This document shows, piece after piece, positions 34,507 to 44,410 of a stretch of DNA of 64,000 nt. How positions within the stretch are numbered: position 1 is the first letter of the stretch; each line of letters starts with the position of its first letter. Below the pieces are notes generated by a model. The model made no database searches and was not told the origin of the DNA. It saw only the letters and a program-made list of their open reading frames with translations. Origin of the DNA: Shewanella hafniensis (lineage in GTDB: Bacteria; Pseudomonadota; Gammaproteobacteria; Enterobacterales; Shewanellaceae); contig NZ_BPFD01000013.1 of the NCBI RefSeq assembly GCF_019655335.1, positions 1 through 64,000 on the forward strand, read 5' to 3'. Position numbers and translations under genes: made by a program.

Positions 34507-37132
34507 ATCGCCGAAAGTTGTAAAGAAAAAACTCTTTTCGCCCATTTGGCTACTGCCTATTGTCGCGTTGGCATTGGGTGCGTGGCTGGGCATTAAGAGC
34601 ATTAAAGAATCGGGCGTTGAAATTCAAATTCACTTTCCGAGCGCCACTGGGATTGACGTAGGTAAAACCTTAGTCAAATACCAAGGCTTGACTGTCGGTA
34701 AAGTAAAAGACATTGGCATAGATGAAGATCTCAAAGGCGTAAACGTTAAGGTCATGATGGACTACCGCGCTAAGCCTTTCTTAAATAAAGAAACCCTCTT
34801 CTGGCTTGTCACCCCTAAGGCCAGTATCACAGGTGTTGAAGGCTTAGATGCACTGTTTTCGGGTAACTACATCGCGATTCAACCGGGCAAAGGTAATGCG
34901 TCAACCTTCTTCGAGGCTGAACGCCAACCGCCGCCGATGCAAATCGGCTCAGAAGGTGTGATGGTCGAACTGACCTCAGACAAACTCGGTTCGCTCGATG
35001 TTGGCTCGCCAATATTTTTCCGCCAAATCCCTGTGGGCAGTGTGGTCAGCTATCGTCTAGATGGCAATCAAAGAGTCATCATCAGCGCTTTTATTCAAGA
35101 GCAATACGCGCGATTAGTGAAGAAAAACTCTCACTTTTGGAATGTCTCCGGCGTTAAAATTGATGCATCACTGACTGGGGTTAAAGTCAGCTCTGAGAGT
35201 TTGGCATCCATTCTGGCTGGCGGCGTGAGTTTCAGCTCTGACGATAACGCGGATATTGCCAAAAACGGCGACGTTTTTTCGCTTTATGATTCAGAAACCA
35301 CAGCCCTTGGCGGCATAGAAATAAACCTAACCATGGCTGATGCTAACGGCGTCGACAAAGGCACTCGCATTGTTTATCGCGGCATCAATATCGGCAGTAT
35401 TTTAAGCAAGCAACTCACGTCCAATGGTGTTACAGCTGTGGCTAAGTTTGAACCTCAATACGGTGCACTGTTAACTAACGACGGCGTGTTTTGGCTTGAA
35501 GGTGCCGATATTTCCCTCTCAGGCATTAAAAATCCAGAGCGTTTACTGACGGGTAGCGTGATCAACTTCCTGCCAGGCATTAATACTAAAACGGCGGTAC
35601 CAAGCAGTTTTGCCTTGCAATCAAAGGCACCTGACTTACTGCAATCAAAGAAGCGTTTCTTGACCTTAACCTCAGCCGAAAACATGGGCATTTCAGCGGG
35701 CGCCGAAGTTCGCTTTAAGCAAATCCCCATTGGCTCTGTGCTTGCGGTTAAGTTAACCAAAGATTTATCGGCGGTAGAATATCAACTCGAGCTACAACCT
35801 GAGTTTGCAGGCCTTATTCGCAGTGACAGCTATTTTGTGCCTGAGTCAGCATTAACGGTAAACGCATCGTTAGATGGTGTCTCAGTCAAAGCAAGGGATT
35901 TTACAACGCTCACTCAAGGTGCAGTTAGCTTGATCCAAGGCCATAGCGGCACACCTTTAGCTGCTAACAGCGCTCTAACCCTCTTTAGCTCTGTGGATAC
36001 CGCGACAACTTTTTATGATCGTCAGCAGCAAGTGCATTTAACGTTAATCAGTCAAGATGGCGCCGATGTCAGCCAAGGCTCACCGATTTACTATAAAAAA
36101 ATGCAAATTGGCACAGTTGACTCAGTGAACTGGCAAAGCAAAACCGAAGACTTTGCTATCAAGCTCGCTATCGACAAACAGTTCCAGCCCTTGCTGAAAA
36201 AGCCTCATGTGTTCTGGCGTAACAGCGCTGTCGATATCAGCGCCAGTCTTGCCGGTATTGATGTTACGGTCGCGCCGCTTCAAGGAGCATTAAAGGGCAG
36301 CATTAGTTTGGGATTGCTTGATAGCAGTGATAAAGCCAGCAATGCCGCTAACTTAAAACTCTATGAAAGCAAGCAACTGGCATTAACTCAGGCGCAGGCA
36401 ATTCGCCTCACCTTACCCGCTTCAAGCAAGCTTACCGCCAAGGCAGCGATTCGTTATCAAGGTCATCAAGTAGGTGAAGTGTCGCAGGTGAAACTCAATG
36501 CTGATCTCAATACACTCACTGCAACTGCCTATCTCTACGGCGAATACGCCGAGCATTTCAGCCGCAGCGACTGTGAATATCATTTAGTGGATGCGCAAAT
36601 TTCTCTGGCGGGAATTAAAGCGCCTGATACCTTGTTAACTGGCCCTTATATCGGTGTACTGCCGGGTATAAGCAGTCAAACAGCGACCCAGTTTATCGCC
36701 AACCTCGCTGCCAGCAGCTATGCCAATGTTGCCGAAGATGCGCTTAAATTCACCTTAGAAGATAACAACTTAGGCTCGATGAAAGTCGGCACACCTATCT
36801 TCTTCCGAGGGATTAAAGTCGGTCAAATCGACGGTTATAGCCTATCGACACAGGGTAATAGTGTATTGATGCAGGCCCATATCGAGCCGCAGTACAGTCA
36901 CTTAGTGAATCAGAGCAGTCAGTTCTGGGATGCTTCAGGGATTAAAGTCGATGTTGGCCTCTTTTCAGGTGCGCAAATCGAAGCGGGCTCGCTGGAAACC
37001 TTACTCGCTGGCGGCATCAATGTCGCGACTAAGGACACGACTCAAGAAGGTAATCGTTTAGCAGCAGGAACAGTATTAAGATTGCAGCATAAAGCTGAAA
37101 ACGAATGGCAGGAATGGGCACCCGCCCAGTAA
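34493..37132 (+). CDS. letB: LetB (YebT), seven-MCE-domain intermembrane lipid tunnel
   Basis: An 879-aa protein with one N-terminal membrane helix (about residues 18-36) and a long periplasmic part made of repeated MCE domains; E. coli LetB (877 aa) has seven, stacked as hexameric rings that form a tunnel to the outer membrane. Repeated MCE signatures are visible, such as GIDVGKTLVKYQGLTVGKV, LDVGSPIFFRQIPVGSV, VDKGTRIVYRGINIGSI and MKVGTPIFFRGIKVGQI. It overlaps letA2 by 14 bp, so it is translationally coupled. A strong terminator follows. Confidence 0.96.
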   Translation: MTQIESPKVVKKKLFSPIWLLPIVALALGAWLGIKSIKESGVEIQIHFPSATGIDVGKTLVKYQGLTVGKVKDIGIDEDLKGVNVKVMMDYRAKPFLNKETLFWLVTPKASITGVEGLDALFSGNYIAIQPGKGNASTFFEAERQPPPMQIGSEGVMVELTSDKLGSLDVGSPIFFRQIPVGSVVSYRLDGNQRVIISAFIQEQYARLVKKNSHFWNVSGVKIDASLTGVKVSSESLASILAGGVSFSSDDNADIAKNGDVFSLYDSETTALGGIEINLTMADANGVDKGTRIVYRGINIGSILSKQLTSNGVTAVAKFEPQYGALLTNDGVFWLEGADISLSGIKNPERLLTGSVINFLPGINTKTAVPSSFALQSKAPDLLQSKKRFLTLTSAENMGISAGAEVRFKQIPIGSVLAVKLTKDLSAVEYQLELQPEFAGLIRSDSYFVPESALTVNASLDGVSVKARDFTTLTQGAVSLIQGHSGTPLAANSALTLFSSVDTATTFYDRQQQVHLTLISQDGADVSQGSPIYYKKMQIGTVDSVNWQSKTEDFAIKLAIDKQFQPLLKKPHVFWRNSAVDISASLAGIDVTVAPLQGALKGSISLGLLDSSDKASNAANLKLYESKQLALTQAQAIRLTLPASSKLTAKAAIRYQGHQVGEVSQVKLNADLNTLTATAYLYGEYAEHFSRSDCEYHLVDAQISLAGIKAPDTLLTGPYIGVLPGISSQTATQFIANLAASSYANVAEDALKFTLEDNNLGSMKVGTPIFFRGIKVGQIDGYSLSTQGNSVLMQAHIEPQYSHLVNQSSQFWDASGIKVDVGLFSGAQIEAGSLETLLAGGINVATKDTTQEGNRLAAGTVLRLQHKAENEWQEWAPAQ

Positions 37133-37183
37133 TCCTTTTCAGCAAAATACTTACACCAACTCCCTAATATTAAAGCTCTTACA

Positions 37184-37219
37184 AATCAATCAGGCGCATA
37201 ATGCGCCTGATTGATTTTT
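37184..37219 (+). terminator. terminator of letA1-letA2-letB
   Basis: AATCAATCAGGCGCAT and ATGCGCCTGATTGATT form a 16-bp stem with almost no loop, ending in a T run (37215-37219). Confidence 0.85.
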
Positions 37220-37275
37220 AGCTTCTCACAATGTTATTGGCACATTCCTGGGCACTTAAAACCCTTACCATACTG

Positions 37276-38502
37276 TTAACCATAGAACCAATAGCAAACG
37301 GCGATCGCGGCGCTGATCCCCGCGAAATCTGCGGTTAACCCACAGGCTAAGGCGTGGCGGCCATGGCGAATACCCACAGAACCAAAATACACGGCGAGAA
37401 CATAAAAAGTAGTTTCAGTGCTGCCCTGAAAAATCGCCGCTAATCGGCCCGCAAAAGAATCTACTCCGTGGTGATCCATTGTCTCAAGCATCATAGCTCT
37501 GGCGCCTGAGCCACTAAAAGGTTTCATCAGCGCGGTCGGCATAGCATCGACAAAACGCGTATCAAAACCCAATATCCGCACGCCACTGGCAATCAAGTGC
37601 AACAGATAATCCAAGGCGCCGGATGCGCGCAGTAAACCTATAGCTAATAACATGGCGAGTAAATAAGGGATCAGTTGGATAGATTGAGCAAAACCCGCCT
37701 TCGCCCCTTCAATAAACTCATCATAAACCGCCACCTTGCGAATGCCCGCAACGATCACAAAGGTAAAAACCAGTAACAGTAAGATACCATTGCCCATGGC
37801 CGTCGACACTGTACCAATGGCTTCCGCACTTAAGGTCATCAGATAAAAACCACTCGCCACTAAGCCAGAGAGCATCAAGGCGCCATAACCGAGCACCACT
37901 GAGTTTAATAACGAAATCCGCTGCACTAACGCCACAACCAGTAAGCCTGCCAATGTCGAGGCCGAGGTTGCGAGTAAAATCGGCAGGAAAATATCCGCAG
38001 GCGCAGCTGCACCTTGCTGGGCACGGTAAAGGAATACCGTCACAGGCACTAAGGTCACAGAGGAAGTATTGAGTACTAAGAATAAGATTTGCGCATTGGT
38101 CGCCACGGTTTTTAACGGATTAAGACTCTGCAAATCATGCATGGCCTTTAAACCAAGTGGTGTGGCGGCATTATCTAAACCGAAGATATTCGCCGTTAAA
38201 TTCATTGTGATACTGCCAAAGGCGGGATGGCCCTTGGGCACTTCTGGCATCAAGCGGCGCAGTAAGGGTTCAAACACAAAGGCGATGGCGCCGACTACTC
38301 CGGCCTTCTCGCCCACCTGCATCAATCCCATCCATAGGGAAAGTACGCCAATCAGCCCAAGGGAAATTTCGGCGGCAAGCTTAGCACTCGCAAATAATGC
38401 CGCGACCGAAGCCGATAGGACTTCTATGTGCCCATTGAACAGTTGCACCGCTATTGCCAACAATGCCGTGATAAAAAAAGCCAACCACACGCGATTCAGC
38501 AC
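37276..38502 (-). CDS. fused SpmA-SpmB-like nucleoside-recognition (Gate domain) membrane protein
   Basis: A 408-aa polytopic membrane protein. The first half resembles SpmA (LTANIFGLDNAATPLGLKAM, LNTSSVTLVPVTVFLYRA) and the second SpmB (GAKAGFAQSIQLIPYLLAML, MKPFSGSGARAMM, FQGSTETTFYVLAVYFGSVGIRH). In Bacillus, SpmA and SpmB are separate proteins needed for spore-core dehydration; fused forms occur in many non-sporulating proteobacteria, where the role is unknown. The Gate (nucleoside recognition) domains suggest a transporter. It is a single gene, divergent from rsmF. Confidence 0.85.
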   Translation of the reverse strand: MLNRVWLAFFITALLAIAVQLFNGHIEVLSASVAALFASAKLAAEISLGLIGVLSLWMGLMQVGEKAGVVGAIAFVFEPLLRRLMPEVPKGHPAFGSITMNLTANIFGLDNAATPLGLKAMHDLQSLNPLKTVATNAQILFLVLNTSSVTLVPVTVFLYRAQQGAAAPADIFLPILLATSASTLAGLLVVALVQRISLLNSVVLGYGALMLSGLVASGFYLMTLSAEAIGTVSTAMGNGILLLLVFTFVIVAGIRKVAVYDEFIEGAKAGFAQSIQLIPYLLAMLLAIGLLRASGALDYLLHLIASGVRILGFDTRFVDAMPTALMKPFSGSGARAMMLETMDHHGVDSFAGRLAAIFQGSTETTFYVLAVYFGSVGIRHGRHALACGLTADFAGISAAIAVCYWFYG

Positions 38503-38726
38503 GCTAATCCCCTTATTTTTATTTGTTTTTATTCTATTAGCTCATGGCTACTGAGTGCTAGCTTTATGGCGACTCATTCCAATATCGCTCAAATCGTCAA
38601 AGCATAAACATTAAATCACAATAGCAACCTTAGCGGCTCGGGATAAAATCTCAGACCCAATAAGGGATTATGATATACTCACGCCAGTTGATACACAGTC
38701 TATTTTCCTATGGTTCAATGAAATCA

Positions 38727-40172
38727 ATGGTTCAATTAAATCAAAATTTTATCGATACAATCACCCAAGAACTCCCCGCCCATTTATCCATGGACGAGTT
38801 TATTGCCGCTTGCGACAGGCCGCTTAGACGTTCAATTCGGGTCAATACCTTAAAAATCAGCAGCGACGACTTTAAGACCTTGATGCAACCTAAGGGCTGG
38901 ACATTTGATCCTATTCCTTGGTGTGAAGACGGATTTTGGATCAGCTACGATGAAGAAGAACAGCTCGGCAATGCCTTAGAGCACATTCAGGGCTTATTCT
39001 ACATTCAAGAAGCCAGCTCTATGTTGCCGCCGACCGCACTTTTTACACCGAATGCACATTGGCAGTGCGTTCTCGATCTCGCCTCTGCGCCGGGTTCAAA
39101 AACCACGCAAATGGCCGCATTAATGCAAAACCAAGGTTTATTGGTGGCGAATGAGTATTCGGCGAGCCGCGTAAAAGTATTGCACGCCAATGTGCTACGC
39201 ATGGGCGCGAGTCACTGCGCCCTCACCCATTTCGATGGCCGTGTGTTTGGCGAATATCTATACGAAAGCTTCGATGCAGTGCTTATCGATGCCCCCTGTG
39301 GCGGTGAAGGTACAGTGCGTAAAGACGCCGATGCGCTAAAACATTGGAGTCTTGACGATGTGTTGGCCATTAGTGAAACCCAAAAAGCCTTAATCGAATC
39401 GGCGTTTCTCGCCCTGAAACCCGGCGGCAGTTTAGTTTACTCGACCTGCACCTTAAACCGTCTCGAAAACCAAGGCGTGTGCGAGTATTTAAAACAAGTC
39501 TACGGCGATGCCGTGCAATTTGAATCCTTAAGTGATTTATTTGATGGCGCTGAGCGAGCCACGACTGCCGAAGGCTTCTTGCATGTCTGGCCGCAGATTT
39601 ACGATAGTGAAGGTTTCTTTGTCGCTAAATTAACCAAAACGACCTCTGTGCCGCGGTTACAGCCAGAGCCTAAACTGCAGAAAAACTTCCCCTTCACGCC
39701 CGCATCAGCGAAACAAGCCCAAGGGATCAAAGATTATTTTCAGCAGGATTTAGGCATCAGCTTACCAGACGAACTCATCATGGTTCGCGATGATGAATTT
39801 TGGTTGTTTCCGAAAGAATTTAACGCGTTTATCGGCCGTATGCGCTTTCAGCGTATTGGCATTAAACTCGCCGATAACAGTAAGCACGGGTTTAAAGTCC
39901 GCCATGAAGCGATTATTGCTTTAGCGGGAAAACAACTTAGCCCAACGGCAAAAACGGTCGATGTGAGTGATGCTGAAGCCAAAGAGTATTTGATGGGGCG
40001 AGATATTCCTTTAGCTACCGCAGGAAAAGCCCAAGGTGAAGTGATCGTCTGTTATGGCGGCGCACCATTAGGCATGGCGAAACATTTAGGCAATAAGTTA
40101 AAAAACAACCTGCCCAGAGACTTAGTGAAAGATAAAGTGTTATTGCTACCAGAACAGACAAAATCGTTATAG
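38727..40172 (+). CDS. rsmF: RsmF, 16S rRNA m5C1407 methyltransferase
   Basis: SAM-dependent RNA methyltransferase of the Nol1/Nop2/Sun family that methylates C1407 of 16S rRNA. The SAM-binding LDLASAPGSKTTQMAA motif, the catalytic-cysteine motifs DAPCGGEGTVRKD and YSTCTLNRLENQGV, and the C-terminal PUA-like region are present. The frame opens at 38670, but that ATG overlaps a -10-like TATGATATACT. The ATG at 38727 gives 481 aa (E. coli 479) and begins at the conserved part. Adjacency to letB follows the E. coli order, interrupted here by the SpmA-SpmB-like gene. Confidence 0.93.
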   Translation: MVQLNQNFIDTITQELPAHLSMDEFIAACDRPLRRSIRVNTLKISSDDFKTLMQPKGWTFDPIPWCEDGFWISYDEEEQLGNALEHIQGLFYIQEASSMLPPTALFTPNAHWQCVLDLASAPGSKTTQMAALMQNQGLLVANEYSASRVKVLHANVLRMGASHCALTHFDGRVFGEYLYESFDAVLIDAPCGGEGTVRKDADALKHWSLDDVLAISETQKALIESAFLALKPGGSLVYSTCTLNRLENQGVCEYLKQVYGDAVQFESLSDLFDGAERATTAEGFLHVWPQIYDSEGFFVAKLTKTTSVPRLQPEPKLQKNFPFTPASAKQAQGIKDYFQQDLGISLPDELIMVRDDEFWLFPKEFNAFIGRMRFQRIGIKLADNSKHGFKVRHEAIIALAGKQLSPTAKTVDVSDAEAKEYLMGRDIPLATAGKAQGEVIVCYGGAPLGMAKHLGNKLKNNLPRDLVKDKVLLLPEQTKSL

Positions 40173-40294
40173 TTCTGCTGTTTTTTAGCGATAAATAACC
40201 TAAAAAAGGGGAAGGTGAACGCGACTCTAGGGCAAAAGCTCGACTACACTGAGTCTATTGTAAAGCGCACGGCTCTTCAACGAGCCATTCCCCT

Positions 40295-40331
40295 AGGCCC
40301 AAACAGCTTTCATCGTTTTGGGCCTTTTTTT
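40295..40331 (+). terminator. terminator of rsmF
   Basis: AGGCCCAAA pairs with TTTTGGGCCT, followed by a run of seven T. Confidence 0.88.
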
Positions 40332-40411
40332 ATGCCAGTGTCTTTATGCCAATGTCTTTATCCCAGTGCCTTTATGCCTGAGCTTTTTGCCTGATCCTTT
40401 ATGTCTCAGTA
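40329..40411. repeat. degenerate 14-bp tandem repeat
   Basis: The unit TTTATGCCAGTGTC occurs at 40329-40342, then with one to four changes at 40343-40356, 40357-40370 and 40371-40384, and in worn form to about 40411. It starts in the T run of the rsmF terminator and ends 45 bp before the tatD stop codon. It is non-coding. Confidence 0.75.
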
Positions 40412-40455
40412 TTGGCAATCACGCAATCGCATAACGTGGGTCAAAGCACTTAAAA

Positions 40456-41244
40456 CTAACGGCCGACTAAACGCGCCGCATCTTTGAATAAATTAAAGAA
40501 GTTATTACTGGTGTACTCAGCAAGATCTTCGTAGCGCTCACCTCTAAGCTCGGCCACAAACTCAGCAACATCCCGCACATAGGCGGGCTGGTTTTCTTGT
40601 CCACGGTGTGGAATAGGCGCCAAATAGGGCGAGTCAGTTTCAACCAACAGGCGGTCCTGCGGCACTTTACGGATAACAGTGCGAAGTTCACCGGCATTTT
40701 TAAAAGTGACTATGCCTGATACTGAAATGTAAAAACCAAGATCAATCGCCGCTTTCGCCATTTCCCAGTTCTCGGTAAAGCAATGCAGTACGCCGCCGAC
40801 TTTATCCGCGTTGCCCTGCTTAAGCATAGTGATAGTATCTTCACGCGCATCGCGGGTATGGACAATCAAAGGTTTATTCACTTCGACCGCAAGGGCAATC
40901 TGCTGCTCAAAACATTGTTGTTGCAGCAGTTTAGTTTCGTCGGCATAAAAATAATCTAGGCCAGTTTCACCAATCGCGACCACTTTAGGATCGGTGGCAA
41001 AGCGACGGATTTGCTCAACATCAAGCCCTTCTTTAACGTCTAATGGATGCACGCCCGATGACAAAAATACCTGATCGAAGGCTGCAACTTTATCTCGCAT
41101 CGATTCAAATCCCTGCTGGCGCACATTGACGCATAGCATATAGTCCACACCACGGGCTTTCGCGCTGGCCAGAATATGTTCTAGGGTTTGTTGATCAGGC
41201 GCCGCTTTCAGGCGATCGAGATGGCAGTGTGAATCAATAAGCAC
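40456..41244 (-). CDS. TatD-family metal-dependent hydrolase (YcfH type)
   Basis: A 262-aa TIM-barrel hydrolase. The metal-binding IDSHCHLDRL opens the protein, followed by GVHPLDV, GETGLDY, IVHTRDA, GGVLHCFTE and ETDSPYLAP, all family metal or active-site motifs. TatD relatives act as DNA exonucleases or D-aminoacyl-tRNA-like deacylases; the exact role of this YcfH-type member is not settled. The frame opens earlier (41307), but GGAA is correctly spaced for the GTG at 41244, which starts the conserved part and gives the family length (E. coli 265). It ends the pabC-to-tatD cluster. Confidence 0.93.
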   Translation of the reverse strand: MLIDSHCHLDRLKAAPDQQTLEHILASAKARGVDYMLCVNVRQQGFESMRDKVAAFDQVFLSSGVHPLDVKEGLDVEQIRRFATDPKVVAIGETGLDYFYADETKLLQQQCFEQQIALAVEVNKPLIVHTRDAREDTITMLKQGNADKVGGVLHCFTENWEMAKAAIDLGFYISVSGIVTFKNAGELRTVIRKVPQDRLLVETDSPYLAPIPHRGQENQPAYVRDVAEFVAELRGERYEDLAEYTSNNFFNLFKDAARLVGR

Positions 41245-41440
41245 AGGGATTTCCAAGCTGAATAACAAAAGGACGACAAGGATACCCAGCCAAGGGATCG
41301 AGGTCAAATTCCGCGAAGGTGAAGTATCAGTTTAGAGAGTGAGTAAATATAAAAATTTGAAAATTCAAACCAGCAAGATATTGAAATAGGAACGTTTAAG
41401 ACAGTGCAAGGTTCAAATTAGAGCAAGAATGCGGGCCAAG

Positions 41441-41767
41441 CTACATAGTGCAGGTTAGATCGCCGGAGGCCAGTTCGCGGGACAGTAACTTTTCGATGTG
41501 GTGTTTATGGCTATCGGGCTCAGAAACAATTTTAATGCCAATGCCTACAGGACGGCCGCCCGAAGCACCTAAGGGATTGATCCATACCACAACACCGCGA
41601 AATTCATTCGTTATGGTCGCGCCCGGTAAGCGATACGCAATCGTCAGTGGCTGGCCAAGGTAATGCCCTTCACTAGTCGCAATGAATAATCCTGCCGGCT
41701 TAATAAAAGGCATATAGGCACGATATAGCTGATGTAAGGTATCAAAATTAACGACGAGATCTACCAT
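41441..41767 (-). CDS. pilZ: PilZ-domain protein
   Basis: A 108-aa single-domain protein of the PilZ type found next to holB in Pseudomonas and relatives, where it is needed for type IV pilus formation. The fold-defining segments are GLFIATSEGHYLGQPLTIAYRLPG, VVWINPLGASGGRPVGIGIKI. The RxxxR and D/NxSxxG motifs for c-di-GMP binding are not present in full, as in the canonical pilus PilZ, which does not bind c-di-GMP itself. It lies between holB (6 bp) and tatD on the same strand. Confidence 0.88.
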   Translation of the reverse strand: MVDLVVNFDTLHQLYRAYMPFIKPAGLFIATSEGHYLGQPLTIAYRLPGATITNEFRGVVVWINPLGASGGRPVGIGIKIVSEPDSHKHHIEKLLSRELASGDLTCTM

Positions 41768-41773
41768 GGCATA

Positions 41774-42730
41774 TTACTTATTTGTTATCTCTCTATATTC
41801 TAAGACATAACTTTGACACAAAGCCAGATAATTGACGCTCGGCATTGTAGTTAAGCTATGACACATTCCCATGATCTTGGCCGCCAAGTTCCCGAGCTGC
41901 GCATGGATAAACGCATCTTGGTGGCTATTTTTCAGTAACACCTGTCGTATAAGCAGGTATAAAACCTTAAGAACATCAATTATTTGTTGTTCACTTATAG
42001 TTAACAAACTAGCACACAGATGACCAGACGACAAACTTTGGGCCCAATCTTTGCGAAACTGTAGCAAGGATTGATAACGGCTCTGTTGACCACCTTCAGA
42101 CTGCAAGCTCTCTGCCAACTTTAGCGGTCCACCCACCACACTCAAGCACCAAGTAACATCCTCTTGGATATCACATTGTTGCGCTAACCAGTTTTTGATG
42201 ATTTCTCGACTTGGCACAACGAAGGGAATGCGCTGACAACGGCTGCTGACCGTCGCCATTAAACGTGCAGGCGTATCCGACTGCAATATCAGTAAAGTGT
42301 CTTTACCCGGCTCCTCAAGGGTTTTAAGGAGTGCGTTGGCGGCTGCGGAGTTAAGTCGCTCGCTATGGTGAATAATCGCCACTCGCATACCGCTTTGCTG
42401 GGCTGTCGCCGTCAGACGCGTGCAAAGCTCACGAATTTGATCGACTTTAATTTGATTGCCATCGGCAGCAATATGGTAAAAATCGGGATGATTGCCCGCA
42501 TCAAAGAGCTGACAAGACTTACAAAAACCGCAGGCCCCCACCGGTGTTGGCTGCAAACACATGGCCGCACGCGCCATAAACACACTCAGCAGCTCACCAC
42601 CATAAGCAGAATCAATGCCGACAAGCTGCGCATGGGGCATTTTTTGCCGCGTGAGTTGCGCTAAAAATGCCTGCCTTGGCCCTTCGAGCCAAGGCAATTG
42701 CGCAGCCGTAAACCCAGACTCAACTACCAT
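41774..42730 (-). CDS. holB: HolB, DNA polymerase III delta-prime subunit
   Basis: Part of the clamp-loader complex that loads the beta clamp onto primed DNA. It is a 318-aa AAA+-like protein with the zinc module [19 protein letters not shown] near residues 54-70 and the sensor/SRC motif region [10 protein letters not shown]. The [15 protein letters not shown] block ([18 protein letters not shown]) is strongly conserved. The P-loop is degenerate, as expected for delta-prime. The start codon overlaps the end of tmk by 7 bp, so the two are translationally coupled. Confidence 0.95.
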   Translation of the reverse strand: MVVESGFTAAQLPWLEGPRQAFLAQLTRQKMPHAQLVGIDSAYGGELLSVFMARAAMCLQPTPVGACGFCKSCQLFDAGNHPDFYHIAADGNQIKVDQIRELCTRLTATAQQSGMRVAIIHHSERLNSAAANALLKTLEEPGKDTLLILQSDTPARLMATVSSRCQRIPFVVPSREIIKNWLAQQCDIQEDVTWCLSVVGGPLKLAESLQSEGGQQSRYQSLLQFRKDWAQSLSSGHLCASLLTISEQQIIDVLKVLYLLIRQVLLKNSHQDAFIHAQLGNLAAKIMGMCHSLTTMPSVNYLALCQSYVLEYREITNK

Positions 42731-43350
42731 GCCATCGCCTGTAACACGGCTAAGATATCTTTATGCACTTCAGCCATGGTTTGACTCGCATCGATAACCA
42801 CTATGCTGTCATCTTCGCTGGCAAGTTTGAGATATGTAGCGCGAGCCCGTTCAAAGAAATCAATCGCTTGTTGCTCAATTCTATCAAGCTCACCGCGTTT
42901 AGCCGCGCGGGTTAGTCCAAGCTTAGGATCTAAATCTAAGTACAAAGTGAGATCGGGTTTAAAGCCTTTTAGGGTGGCAGTGCTCACCGCTTCCACTAAC
43001 GGCATTAAGCCCCTGCCACCACCTTGATAGGCCAGTGACGATAAATTGTGTCTGTCACCCAATACCCATTGACCCTTTGCAAGCGCGGGCTTAATGACAT
43101 TGGCAACCAACTGGGCTCTGGCGGCATAGATGAGTAAACACTCGGCCTCGTCGCACAAGGGATCGGTCGCATCGGCAATTTTGACTAAGTCACGGATACG
43201 TTCTGCCAGTGGCGTGCCACCCGGCTCGCGGGTGCAGATCGGCGCTTTACCCGTGTGTTTCTCAATAAAGTCGCGAATAAGGTTAATCGCACTCGACTTA
43301 CCCGCGCCTTCTAAACCTTCAATAACGATAAATTTTGCAAAAACTGACAT
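42724..43350 (-). CDS. tmk: Tmk, thymidylate kinase
   Basis: Phosphorylates dTMP to dTDP with ATP. The P-loop is [12 protein letters not shown] (residues about 10-21), with the DRx motif in [14 protein letters not shown] and the LID region around [11 protein letters not shown]. The open frame starts 25 codons upstream, but the ATG at 43350 has GAGAAAG ahead of it and matches the family start; the result is 208 aa (E. coli 213). It sits in the conserved order pabC-mltG-tmk-holB. Confidence 0.96.
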   Translation of the reverse strand: MSVFAKFIVIEGLEGAGKSSAINLIRDFIEKHTGKAPICTREPGGTPLAERIRDLVKIADATDPLCDEAECLLIYAARAQLVANVIKPALAKGQWVLGDRHNLSSLAYQGGGRGLMPLVEAVSTATLKGFKPDLTLYLDLDPKLGLTRAAKRGELDRIEQQAIDFFERARATYLKLASEDDSIVVIDASQTMAEVHKDILAVLQAMAW

Positions 43351-43372
43351 TAGATTTTCTTTCTCTGCATTT

Positions 43373-44410
43373 TTACTTTGGTGATTTTTCTGGCGTCGCC
43401 GGTTTTTTCTTACGCTGATACACATCTACAGCTTGGTTGTGGGCTTCAAGTGTGCTTGAAAACACATGGGTACCATCGTTGCGTGACACGAAATAGAGAT
43501 AACTCACGCTGGCGGGCTTAGATACGGCCATCAGCGAGGCTTTGCTCGGTGCTGCAATCGGCGTCGGCGGTAATCCAAAAATACGGTAAGTGTTAAAAGG
43601 CGTCTCTTCGACTAAATCTTTACGGGTGATATTGCCCTTATAGCGTTCGCCCATGCCATAAATAACCGTCGGATCGGTTTGCAGACGCATGCCTTGGTTG
43701 AGACGATTGACAAATACGCCAGCGATTTGCTCACGCTCATGGGCTTGGCCAGTTTCCTTTTCGACTATCGATGCCAAAATCAGCATTTCATAGGGGGATT
43801 TTAACGGCAAGTTTGGTGCCCGTTCCGCCCACGCTTTGGCAAGCTCTTGCTCCATCATCTTATAGCTTTGAGTCAGCAGGACTTTAACATCCGCCTCGGC
43901 AGTATAATGATAGGTGTCGGGGAAGAATTTACCCTCTGGCAAACCTGAGTCATCACCCTGAGCCATCAAGACAGCGGCAAACACCTCTGGTGACATCTGT
44001 AAATGCGGCGCACTGGCAAGTTGTTGTTCCCATTCAACGATGGTTTTTCCTTCAACTAAGGTCAAACTGAAGGTTTTCACTTTTCCGGCAATCAAATCAT
44101 TCAGCAAATCGGTAATGGTTTGTGAAGGTGAAATTTCGTAAAGACCCGAGCGGATCTTAGCAAGCTCAGGGCGGAACTTAAGTAACCACTTGAGTTTCCA
44201 CTTGTCTTGAATCACGCCATCGTCGGCAAGTTGCTGCGCAAGTTGGTTGACACTGGTACCGCGTTCAACGGTCAGCTCTTTAGGCTCGCTGAGACTCAGC
44301 GGCGTTTGACTGTATTCAATGACGGTTTGATAGCCCCAAAAGGCGCCCAAACAGACTAATGTCAGCAAGGTCAACAGGGTTGAACTGCCGATAAGAATGA
44401 GTTTTTTCAT
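43373..44410 (-). CDS. mltG: MltG, endolytic murein transglycosylase
   Basis: Inner-membrane enzyme that cleaves nascent glycan strands and sets their length. It has an N-terminal membrane anchor (about residues 4-26), a LysM-like region and the YceG catalytic domain, with the catalytic Glu in [16 protein letters not shown] (near residue 218) and the [15 protein letters not shown] and IFGLPPTPI blocks. The length is 345 aa (E. coli 340). Its start overlaps the pabC stop by 4 bp. Confidence 0.96.
   Translation of the reverse strand: MKKLILIGSSTLLTLLTLVCLGAFWGYQTVIEYSQTPLSLSEPKELTVERGTSVNQLAQQLADDGVIQDKWKLKWLLKFRPELAKIRSGLYEISPSQTITDLLNDLIAGKVKTFSLTLVEGKTIVEWEQQLASAPHLQMSPEVFAAVLMAQGDDSGLPEGKFFPDTYHYTAEADVKVLLTQSYKMMEQELAKAWAERAPNLPLKSPYEMLILASIVEKETGQAHEREQIAGVFVNRLNQGMRLQTDPTVIYGMGERYKGNITRKDLVEETPFNTYRIFGLPPTPIAAPSKASLMAVSKPASVSYLYFVSRNDGTHVFSSTLEAHNQAVDVYQRKKKPATPEKSPK

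Noticed and set aside
38670..38726. Upstream start of rsmF giving 500 aa
   Set aside because: The ATG at 38670 overlaps a -10-like TATGATATACT, and the extra 19 residues are not conserved with E. coli RsmF.
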